Assembly: GCA_027596945.1 (NCBI GenBank)
Contig: JADGJH010001187.1
Location: 1-11,457, forward strand
Reading direction: 5' to 3'
Origin: Physocladia obscura
Taxonomy: Eukaryota > Chytridiomycota > Chytridiomycetes > Chytridiales > Chytriomycetaceae
Length of the DNA: 11,457 bases
Below, piece by piece: positions 1-6,871 of this stretch. How positions within the stretch are numbered: the first letter of the stretch is position 1; each line of letters starts with the position of its first letter. The position numbers and the translations under genes were made by a program. The notes beneath the pieces were generated by a model. The model was given only the letters and a program-made list of their open reading frames with translations. It was not told the DNA's origin and searched no databases.

Positions 1-53
1 ATTATTTAACATTTATTCAGCTTGTATAACACATTTTATTCTTAAATCTAACA
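1..53 (-). mobile_element. Truncated Copia reverse-transcriptase fragment
   Basis: This segment matches positions 7606-7658 of the Copia remnant in the same orientation, with about 50 of 53 bases identical by eye. Read on the minus strand, both copies encode the tail of the same RT segment (residues VRFKNK then CYTS) followed by the same TGA stop. The match stops abruptly at 53, so an element that continues beyond the left edge was cut here, about 250 bp upstream of the transporter start. The following 63-197 (+) could encode a 44-residue peptide beginning MFKVAAKVQKEKED, which I do not recognise. Confidence 0.7.
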
Positions 54-306
54 ACAAAGGCAATGTTTAAGGTTGCTGCAAAAGTCCAGAAAGAGAAGGA
101 GGATTTCTTTGATTTGACATATCCAAAAAACTGTCTGGCAAACCCTGATTTTGCCAAAATTCAAAAGAACCAATTAAAACAACATAGAACAGTATAAAAT
201 TTTATTCGTTTTCAGAAGTGAACTGGTTTGATATGATAAAATATTATTATTCAAACCCCAGATTTTTAATTTTGAAAATTGAATTGGTCAACATTAAATT
301 GAACAG
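54..306 (+). promoter_or_regulatory. Presumed promoter and 5' leader of the DHA2 transporter gene
   Basis: This is the only sequence between the Copia remnant and the transporter start codon. It turns strongly AT-rich after about 195, with TATAAAA-like stretches near 194-200 and 235-245. No specific activator site is obvious. The short distance means any proximal promoter must lie here or inside the truncated transposon. The role is inferred from position only. Confidence 0.4.
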
Positions 307-2284
307 ATGTCCGCGCACACAGAAAGCGATATGCTTCAAGCGAAAGGGGATTTGATGAGTAAGGCCAGCTCGATTCAAGTGCTGGAAATGCGCACAAACG
401 GCGCATCATCATCAGCGGAAACAACGACAACAACTCCGACTCCAACAACGGAAGAAACTACTCCCCTCACCAAACGACAGTTTGCGTTTGTGATTGCAGG
501 TCTGGCGCTTGCCGTTATGATGGCATCCCTTGATGCAACAATCGTCTCAACGGCCCTCAAAAGCGTTGTTGCCGAATTTGGCAAACAAAGTCTCTTGCCG
601 TGGGTTGGCAGCGCCTATCTGCTAACGTCTGCGCCATTTGGAATAATGTACGGCAAAATCTCAGATTTGTTTGGCCGGAAGTCAGTCTTTATTTTTGCGT
701 TGGTTGTCTTTGAATTTGGTTCGTTGCTTTGTGGAATTGCACCGTCAATGGAGATTTTGATTCTTGGCCGCGCGGTTGCTGGAATCGGAGGCGGCGGTAT
801 TTTTACACTGGCTTTTATAATTATTGCCGATATTGTCGAATTCCAAGACAGAGGTTAGCTTAAATGCAATTGACTTTACTCCATAATTTTGTTACTGATA
901 ATTACAACATAGCAAAATATCAGGGAATGGTTGGCGGCATATACGGACTTGCAACTATCATTGGACCACTTGTTGGTGGAGCATTCACTGACAAAACCAC
1001 ATGGCGTTGGTGTTTCTACATAAACCTCCCTCTCGGCGCTATTGCGATCCCAGGAATAATCACTTTTTTGCACCTCCCTGCACCAAAAGGAACATTCCTT
1101 GAGAAAATTAAACGGATAGATTTCATTGGTACCATTCTTGTGTTTTTGTTCATCGCTGCCATAATTACGCCAACCCAATTCGGAGGCAGTGTTTGGGATT
1201 GGAATTCTCCCCAAGTAATTTGTCTTTATATTCTTGGACTTATTTTACTGGCGGCGTTTATTTATGTTGAACGCTTTGTCGCGAATGAACCTATTGTGCC
1301 TTCTTTATTGTTTGCAAATTCTACTGTTACTGCAATTTTGGTTATTGCGTTAGTTGTTGGTGCTGCTTTTGTTGGAGCAATTTATTACATTTCGTAAGCT
1401 CCAAGCTTTTTTTTGTTTTCTTCCATTACTTATTTAATTATTCGGTACCCTGCCAATAGCTTATTCTTCCAGATTGTGAACGGTAATACTGCAACTGTTG
1501 GCGGTGTGAAAGCAATTCCGCTTGTGTTTGGCCACGTAATTTTCAGTATCGTTACTGGTGTGATAATGTCTGGAACAGGTTTTAAAAAAAAAAAAATTGA
1601 AAATTAAACTTTAACTGTCTTTTGTGAAAGGAAAATACAAATACGTATTCTACACGGGTCCAATTTTCTTAATCACAGGAATTTCTTTGATTGCAACAAT
1701 GAACGGATCATCGTCACTTATTCAGAACATTTTTTATTTGTTGATTTTTGGTGTTGGCACAGGTCTTATTACTCAGACTTGCATTGTTGCTGTTCAAGTC
1801 TCTTCAGACAAATCACTGCTTGCTGTTGCTACAGCTTTGGCTCAAACGGCTGTTCCTTTGGGAGGGTAAACAACGAAAATAATAGAAAAAAAATCTGTTT
1901 TATTTAACGTTAAAAAAAAAAAAAATTAAAAAAAATAGAGCATTCGGTATCGCCATATCCGGAGCAATATTTAACAACATAATCTCAAAAGATGCGCAAA
2001 ACTATCCAACTCTAATATCCGCAGTCTCACAAATCACTGCCCAGAACATTTCAATCAAAGTCACAGACACACTGCAGCTATCCGAGCTGTTGACAAGTCT
2101 GCCGTTTGTAACAAACGGGACGGCCGCAAACGCAGACTTGATTCTTGTTTTTAATGGGGCGTTTAAAATTGCGTATTTGAGTTTTTTGGCGTATCCACTT
2201 GTGATTTTGTGTTTGGTTTGGTTTATTAAGGAAGTTCGGTTTGGGGAAGAAGGTGGAAAAAGGGATATTGAATTTGCTTTGTGA
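307..2284 (+). CDS. DHA2-type MFS drug/H+ antiporter, five exons
   Basis: Splice model: join(307..853, 913..1393, 1460..1578, 1631..1865, 1939..2284), 575 aa. All junctions are GT..AG, and each join keeps frame and rebuilds a family motif. The first ~55 residues are a Ser/Thr-rich cytoplasmic tail with no membrane segment. Motif A is GKISDLFGRK at 116-125; the motif B region has R155 followed by GIGGGG; motif C, G194 to G205 (GLATIIGPLVGG), marks proton antiporters; WRWCFYINLP is at 213-222. Exons 4-5 give LGGAFGIAISGAIFNN, typical of 14-TM DHA2 proteins. Length is normal for the family (about 500-600 aa). Known members export drugs or aminotriazole, or move basic amino acids into vacuoles; the substrate and membrane cannot be told from sequence. 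The start is the first ATG after stops; in-frame ATGs at 331, 355 and 388 would only shorten the tail. Residue 183 is Ala where relatives often have Gly. The gene appears intact. Confidence 0.92.
854..912 (+). other. Intron 1 of the DHA2 transporter (59 nt)
   Basis: Begins GTTAGC and ends CATAG, with TTACTGAT upstream of the acceptor as a possible branch site. Unspliced, it gives TAG at 856-858. Removal joins codon AGA+G to CA, restoring DRAKYQG, a conserved DHA2 stretch after TM4. Phase 1. Confidence 0.88.
1394..1459 (+). other. Intron 2 of the DHA2 transporter (66 nt)
   Basis: Begins GTAAGC and ends CAATAG. Unspliced, it gives TAA at 1395-1397. Splicing rebuilds YYIS-LFFQIVNGNTATVGG, which aligns with the family pattern YY(L/I)xLYFQxVxGxxA. 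Phase 2. Confidence 0.88.
1579..1630 (+). other. Intron 3 of the DHA2 transporter (52 nt)
   Basis: Begins GTTTTA, contains a 13-A run and a TTTAAC branch-like site, and ends GAAAG. Splicing makes SGTGKYKYVF. It is the shortest intron in the window, and the donor is weaker than the other transporter donors. Phase 1. Confidence 0.8.
1866..1938 (+). other. Intron 4 of the DHA2 transporter (73 nt)
   Basis: Begins GTAAAC and ends AATAG, with several A-runs and a TTTAACG branch-like site. Splicing restores PLGGAFGIAISG, a highly conserved DHA2 block, which makes both splice sites secure. Phase 2. Confidence 0.88.
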
Positions 2285-3344
2285 TTTGTGTCCTGTTTTT
2301 GTTGTCTTTATGAGTTATATGGAGAAAAATTAAAAAGTTTTTACTCTAAATTTTTTTTGTCAAATTTCGTGGTTCTGCCCTTTCTGATCTTGTCTTTGTT
2401 ATACTGTTTCTCTATTTTCCTCAGGTTTGGGTTTGGGTTAATTCGTGGTATCTGATGTTGTGTTTGAAGGTTTTGCTCATTGCGTTTCACGTGACTTTTA
2501 ATTTACATTACCGATGCTGACATTATGTGTTTAAGGCACCACACCAATCACCTCTGTGAAGAGAACTCTGAGAGAATCATTATCTCATTAACAACAATAA
2601 AATTTGACAAGTTTTTGTAGTGAAAATTTTTGATTGTTTTATTGTGCTTTTTGGACAAAATTCATTTTTTCTCTTTTTCTTGTTGTGATTTCTACTATGT
2701 TTGGTTCCTATTGTCAAGTCGCAGAAGAGTAAGAATGCGAAAACTCTCCCCTGAGTAAATATTGAGACGCAATGTGGAGATGCAACCAGCGTTATGGCAT
2801 CCACTGTTTCCACAAAGCATCATATAAGTAAGTAAAATAATTAGAAACCAAAAAGACTATAATAACAGGCATTTATGTTTATTGTTTGAAGCAACACAGA
2901 ACAAAAAGAAATAAACAATTTCAGCCCAAAGGCTGCTACTAACTTTGAATAGTCACTTTGGGTCATATTATTTTGGAGACTCATTTGTGGTGGAAAAAAT
3001 GGCTTTATAGGTCAAATGTGTTTCATGTTTTCGTGTGCGTGTGTGTGGGAAACGACATGCTTTAGGTCGACAGGGATGTTCGCAGGTTGCTGATTGTTTG
3101 TAGGGATTGTTTTTGATCTGAATAAATAATATCTGCTTACTTTACAGTGATTGGCAGTCTCCTGTACTGGTGACAGATCTCAGAAGGAATCACAGCAGTG
3201 CTGCTTTGTTGGCGTCAGCAATCAAAAATTTGTTGCAAAAACAGCAATACATGCAGAGCCAAGTTCGTAAATCAAAAACATACTCATAAACACGGGTATT
3301 TGAACAAACCCAAAGAAATTACTGAACAGATTGATACTATTTCC
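2285..3344. other. Intergenic region without a supported gene
   Basis: AT-rich sequence downstream of the transporter and upstream of the secreted-protein candidate. It contains a perfect TCACGTGA palindrome at 2487-2494 (an E-box core), a CAGCC/GGCTG hairpin near 2932-2946, and a short GT-rich run near 3033-3050. A 77-codon minus-strand ORF at 2580-2813 is Lys/Thr-rich with no recognisable motif, so I do not call it. The last 150-200 bp probably form the leader of the next gene. Confidence 0.5.
2487..2494. promoter_or_regulatory. Palindromic E-box TCACGTGA
   Basis: A perfect 8-bp palindrome with the CACGTG core bound in fungi by basic helix-loop-helix regulators of the Cbf1/Pho4 type. It lies about 200 bp beyond the transporter stop and about 850 bp before the next likely start, so its target is unclear. 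A chance occurrence is possible. Confidence 0.25.
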
Positions 3345-3955
3345 ATGCAAATGTTTCGAATTTTTTTGACGACAGCCGCTTGCTTAGCCCCTGTTGGTCT
3401 GGGACATCTTCAGTTCAAGCTGGATTAGCGATGACATTGGCAATTCTTATGGCGATGCGTCGCGATTTAAGACAACGGAAAGAAAACGTGTGTAAAGACG
3501 GTCGTTGTGGCAATGTTGACCCACCAGGGAAAGCCTGTTGTCAGGAAATTACTTCGACAAAGGTTTCGAAGAGGCTAACAGCGAATAATAAAACCCAACG
3601 AGTACAGATCCCTAATGCTTATGAATTGCGTTACGGAAATATCTACAACGTTAGTACAGTGTCGAATGTGCTGGTGAATTATGGGAATACGGACAGATTA
3701 ATTATTCTTCATGTTGGAGTTTCAATTGGAGTTATTGTTCGCTGCTACGAAAAGCAGTTCATTTGTCTAGATTTGCAGTATTCGTAGTGTTTGAGTCTTC
3801 GAAGTTATGTTCACGGATTTCGCATTATTGGGAGCACCAGGTGTAGTTGGTACAGTTTGTGCAATGACCGGACGGGAAAGAAAAACAAACAGGTTTGTGA
3901 TGATAACCATGCGCAGCAACGCCGACCGAGCGGTAACTGTCGCAACATGTATTAA
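3345..3955 (+). CDS. Candidate small secreted Cys-rich protein, exon structure uncertain
   Basis: I do not recognise the family. ATG at 3345 (or 3351) opens a classic signal peptide, MFRIFLTTAACLAPVGLG, after which the mature chain would begin HLQ. The open frame then shifts, so introns or frameshifts must exist. One workable GT..AG model is join(3345..3412, 3472..3783, 3841..3955), 164 aa, with 59- and 57-nt introns. It gives Cys-rich blocks NVCKDGRCGNVDPPGKACCQ near the N-terminus and CSWYSLCNDRTGKKNKQVC near the C-terminus, ending GNCRNMY and TAA at 3953-3955. Splice sites GTTCAA..TTTAAG and GTAGTG..CACCAG are weak. A rival 57-nt intron, 3488-3544 (GTGTGT..GTCAG), instead joins WISDDIGNSYGDASRFK to NYFDKGFEEANSE in another frame. 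GC content is clearly above both flanks, which supports coding. The signal peptide is seen; function is unknown. A decaying pseudogene is the main alternative. Confidence 0.4.
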
Positions 3956-3986
3956 TTTCGTAGGGCGGGACGTAATTATTGATTAA
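3807..3986 (+). CDS. Short ORF overlapping the secreted-protein candidate, doubtful
   Basis: An uninterrupted 59-codon frame starting MFTDFALLGAPGVVG overlaps the last part of the secreted-protein candidate in a different frame. It shows no recognised motif, and the other frame there is Cys-rich and more protein-like. It is recorded because the exon structure of this region is unresolved and this frame could supply an alternative 3' exon. Confidence 0.12.
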   Translation: MFTDFALLGAPGVVGTVCAMTGRERKTNRFVMITMRSNADRAVTVATCINFVGRDVIID

Positions 3987-4079
3987 GCGTTGCTTAGGCA
4001 AAAAAATGTATTGTGTCGTTTGGTTTGTTTCGGTTTTCGCTTTTTCTTTCGTTTGATACCAAAAACCAGAGAATCAAAC
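3987..4079 (+). promoter_or_regulatory. Core promoter and leader of the MPP beta gene
   Basis: The region before the ATG at 4080 is pyrimidine-rich (about 4019-4055, runs of TTTCG and CTTTTTCTTTC), the kind of CT tract often found at transcription starts of well-expressed fungal housekeeping genes. The context ATCAAACATGAG has A at -3, favourable for initiation. No TATA box is evident. The upstream candidate gene ends within 130 bp, so the promoter is compact. Confidence 0.45.
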
Positions 4080-5982
4080 ATGAGTCTTGCGGCCCTTGCA
4101 CGCGCTAAGGCAATAATGGTTTGTTTCTTTCTTTAAACTATCGAAGTTTCTCCGAGCATATTGTGGTTTTTGTTCCTGCTCGTACCCCATTTAGTTCGTT
4201 TGGCAGTGCCTACATTGGTATTAGACTGAAATCTTGATCAAAACCAACGTTTCTTGGACGATAACACCCCATCGCTGATTGTCATACTTAATGATCTTTG
4301 ATTTTGGCTTTGATGCGGGTGTTTGCGCTGTGTATCTTGCGGGCTGCCAAATACGCATTTTTAATCTCCAACCCAATCTTGAAAACGTCAATCTAGTATA
4401 ATAACCAAATCCATCAAACCCAAAACAAAATATTACAGAAAACCGCTCGTTTATCGCGTGGCGTTGCTTCGTACTTGACTACGCCGACGCCGTCTGCAGA
4501 TTCCGTTTCATACACATACGCAAACTCGCTTGGAAATACTCCCGCTACCCGGATCACTAAGCTCGCCAACGGCTTTACTATCGCTTCTGAGTCGAACCCA
4601 AATTATCAAACAGCTACTGTCGGCGTTTGGATCGATGCTGGCTCGCGCTTCGAAAACGCGAAAAATAACGGTACTGCCCACTTCCTCGAGCACATGGCGT
4701 TTAAGGTAGGCTTTATCATCCAATCTTTACCCCACTCCTACCCGTTAATTGATTCCTGATAAAATTTATTCTTCAGGGAACTAAATCGCGTACCCAACTC
4801 CAACTCGAAACGCAAATCGAAAATATTGGTGGTCATTTGAACGCATACACCTCCCGCGAACAGACCGTCTACTATGCTAAAACACTCAGTGGTGACGTTA
4901 ACACTGCCGTTGATATTTTGAGCGATATTTTGCAAAACAGCAATTTTACTGAGGATGCGATCAATCGTGAACGTGATGTTATCCTTAGAGAGTCTGAAGA
5001 AGTCGACAAGCAAAAGGAAGAAGTTGTGTTTGACCACTTGCATGCCAGTGCCTTCCAAGGAAATGCTCTCGGTAGAACTATTTTGGGACCAGCTGAGAAT
5101 ATTAAGAGTATTTCTCGCGCTGATTTGACTCAATATATTGAAGCCAATTACACTCCCGACCGAATGGTTCTTGCTGCCGGTATTTCAAGTTTTTACTTTT
5201 TTTTTCATGAAATTTTTGGCGCTTTTAACACTTTATTTTCAATAGCTGGTGGTGTCGACCATGATGCTCTTGTAAAACTCGCCGATACTCACTTTGGGTC
5301 CCTGAAGCCAGCGACCACCAAGCCAAATCTCGTCAAGCCAACATTTATTGGATCTGACCTTCGTGCACGTTACGATGACCACCCAACCGCCCATGTCGCC
5401 TTTGCTGTTGAAGGAGTGTCATGGACAAACCCAGATTACTGGCCCCTTCTCGTTGCGCAATCTGTAATTGGATCATGGGACCGCGCCCTTGGAGCTGCTT
5501 CACAACTCAGCAACAAACTTGTTGCAAATATCTCAAAATACAACCTCGCCAACAGCTTCATGTCCTTCAACACGTCTTATAGCGACACTGGATTATTTGG
5601 CATCTATGTTGTTAGCGATAACGTTATGCACCTCGACGATTTGGCGCACCACATTCAACAAGAATGGCACAGAGTCTGCATGAGTGTGACAGATGCGGAA
5701 GTGTTCCGTGCCAAGAACCAGCTCAAGACTTCATTGCTTCTTGCACTTGACGGAAGCACCCCAGTTGCGGAAGACATTGGACGCCAAGTCCTTGTATACG
5801 GAAAGAGATTGACTCCGTGGGAAATCGACGGGCTGATTGAAAGCGTCAATTCTACGGATGTGATGCGTGTTGCGACAAAGTACATTTATGATCGGGAGGT
5901 GTGCGTGATTGGATATGGTCCTGTTGAGAGTTTGTCGGATTATGCGAGAATCAGATCCGCTATGAGCCCCATTTACCATTAA
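4080..5982 (+). CDS. Mitochondrial processing peptidase beta subunit, four exons
   Basis: Splice model: join(4080..4118, 4439..4705, 4777..5179, 5246..5982), 481 aa, the usual size for this M16B metallopeptidase. With the alpha subunit, which is not in this window, it forms the matrix enzyme that removes N-terminal presequences from imported proteins. The first exon encodes [13 protein letters not shown] and the next begins [12 protein letters not shown]: an Arg/Lys-rich, acid-free presequence. The inverted zinc motif HFLEH is complete, with H94, E97 (catalytic) and H98, and the third ligand E174 (ILRESEEV) lies 76 residues after H98, the same spacing as in yeast Mas1. [16 protein letters not shown] and [19 protein letters not shown] are hallmark blocks; [15 protein letters not shown] is rebuilt across the third splice. 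The C-terminal M16 domain (about 265-481) is intact. The glycine-rich loop typical of the alpha subunit is absent, supporting beta. A core-2 subunit of complex III is less likely because the active site is preserved. Confidence 0.95.
4119..4438 (+). other. Intron 1 of the MPP beta gene (320 nt)
   Basis: Begins GTTTGT and ends TATTACAG, phase 0. It separates the first 13 codons of the targeting signal from the rest. It is about five times longer than every other intron here. I see no convincing extra exon inside, though a short alternative presequence exon cannot be excluded. The acceptor is secure because [12 protein letters not shown] extends the presequence in frame; the donor depends on the ATG at 4080 being the true start. 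Confidence 0.75.
4706..4776 (+). other. Intron 2 of the MPP beta gene (71 nt)
   Basis: Begins GTAGGC and ends TTCTTCAG, with TCCTGAT as a possible branch site, phase 0. Splicing joins HFLEHMAFK to GTKSRTQ, an invariant junction in this family. Confidence 0.93.
5180..5245 (+). other. Intron 3 of the MPP beta gene (66 nt, frame-neutral)
   Basis: Begins GTATTT, is T-rich, and ends TCAATAG, phase 1. Its length is a multiple of three and it has no in-frame stop, so the unspliced frame stays open and would add 22 Phe-rich residues after A236. Removing it restores [18 protein letters not shown], which matches the family, so I treat it as an intron and not coding sequence. Confidence 0.88.
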
Positions 5983-6315
5983 AAAAACGAAAGGAGAAAG
6001 GAAGGAAGGAAGAAAATTAAGATGGAATTTCACCATTATTATTTTTTTTCCTTTTTTTTCCCCCTCTGTTTAACGTTGGCTTCCAAAAAACATATACATT
6101 CTTTGACACTTTTGCGTAATGGATGAATTATTACAGTTGGTAGCATCCTGTACCAGTTTATATTTCAATCTTCTGATTTGCCTGAACTTATTGCATTTAT
6201 TTATTTAGTGCAGAGTGAAGATAATTTATAAAGAAAATAAATCATATATTATTGTTCCAGTACAGAATTTCCATTTCTGCAAAAGTAAACCAGTTCCAAA
6301 AACACACTCGCATTC
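5983..6315 (+). other. 3' flank of the MPP beta gene
   Basis: Directly after the TAA lies a purine-rich run including a short GGAA microsatellite (about 5998-6013), followed by a pyrimidine tract at about 6037-6066. AATAAA near 6236 is a possible polyadenylation signal. No coding potential is seen in the rest. Confidence 0.4.
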
Positions 6316-6471
6316 ATGGAACCATCAGCCAGCAGCAATTCCGCCACTGTAATTGACTATACTACTGACTGTCAACTACAATTGAGCTCAAGCAGTCAAT
6401 CAGAGCTGCAGCAACAATCTTTGAATTCCAGCATTGCCAATGATATTAAGCATCTGCTTGTTGAATCCTGA
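6316..6471 (+). CDS. Short Ser/Gln-rich ORF, uncertain
   Basis: ATG at 6316 opens a 51-codon frame starting MEPSASSNSATVIDYTTDC, rich in Ser and Gln, ending at TGA 6469-6471 just inside the LTR. It has no recognised domain. It could be a truncated host gene interrupted by the retrotransposon, a leftover gag-like start, or chance. Higher GC than the LTR beside it mildly favours former coding sequence. Confidence 0.2.
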   Translation: MEPSASSNSATVIDYTTDCQLQLSSSSQSELQQQSLNSSIANDIKHLLVES

Positions 6472-6668
6472 GTTGACAGATTCATTTTGAACTGTTCACA
6501 TTGAGACATTGTTGTAATTTTTGCTTAAAAATCTCTTGTTTATTACCAATAATAGAATGCATTGGTCATGTGCCTGTCAAATAAGCAATTGCTTTGTCAT
6601 CCAAGGTCTTTAACCTTTATTATCTGTTCACATCTATTCAGTTTGTGCACCAAATCTATAATTCAACA
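6459..6668 (-). repeat. 3' LTR of a Copia element (210 bp)
   Basis: The segment is bounded by perfect 8-bp inverted termini, TGTTGAAT at 6459 and ATTCAACA ending at 6668, the TG..CA ends expected of an LTR. A polypurine tract adjoins the 6668 end when read on the minus strand, which fixes this as the 3' LTR of a minus-strand element. No matching 5' LTR is found in the window, and its sequence differs from the LTR-like inverted repeats at 9114-9580 and 10419-10890. Confidence 0.75.
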
Positions 6669-6681
6669 CCTCCCCTCAAGG
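6669..6681 (-). other. Polypurine tract of the Copia element
   Basis: On the minus strand this reads CCTTGAGGGGAGG immediately before the LTR start TGTTGAAT. This is the position and composition of the plus-strand priming site in Ty1/Copia elements; plant and fungal relatives often show GAGGGGGAG next to TGTTG. It supports the element's orientation and LTR boundary. Confidence 0.72.
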
Positions 6682-6871
6682 TGAATGTATGATGCACTGC
6701 CAGAGCAATTTTTATATCTAACTCTATCAATTCTAGGAGTCCAGTCTATAAGGATCAAAATTTAAGAATAGGGATTGCATCCATTTCCTAAAATCTAATT
6801 ACTGTAAAAACTAAACCCAATTTTCTAGTCTTATTGGACAAAACAAATTACAGTTGGCAATTTCAGAACTT

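Noticed and set aside
876..1214. 112-codon minus-strand ORF inside the transporter
   Set aside because: It is antisense to exon 2 of the DHA2 gene, whose motifs are clear on the + strand.
2580..2813. 77-codon minus-strand ORF
   Set aside because: Lys/Thr-rich, no motif, no coding-like composition and no neighbouring exon; likely chance in AT-rich DNA.
3345..3783. Calling the secreted candidate a lytic polysaccharide monooxygenase or chitin-binding protein
   Set aside because: Only a near-N-terminal His and some Cys residues support it; the conserved second His, Tyr/Phe site or CBM18 Cys spacing are not seen.
4738..5133. 131-codon minus-strand ORF
   Set aside because: Lies antisense to exon 3 of the peptidase, whose zinc-ligand block is on the + strand.
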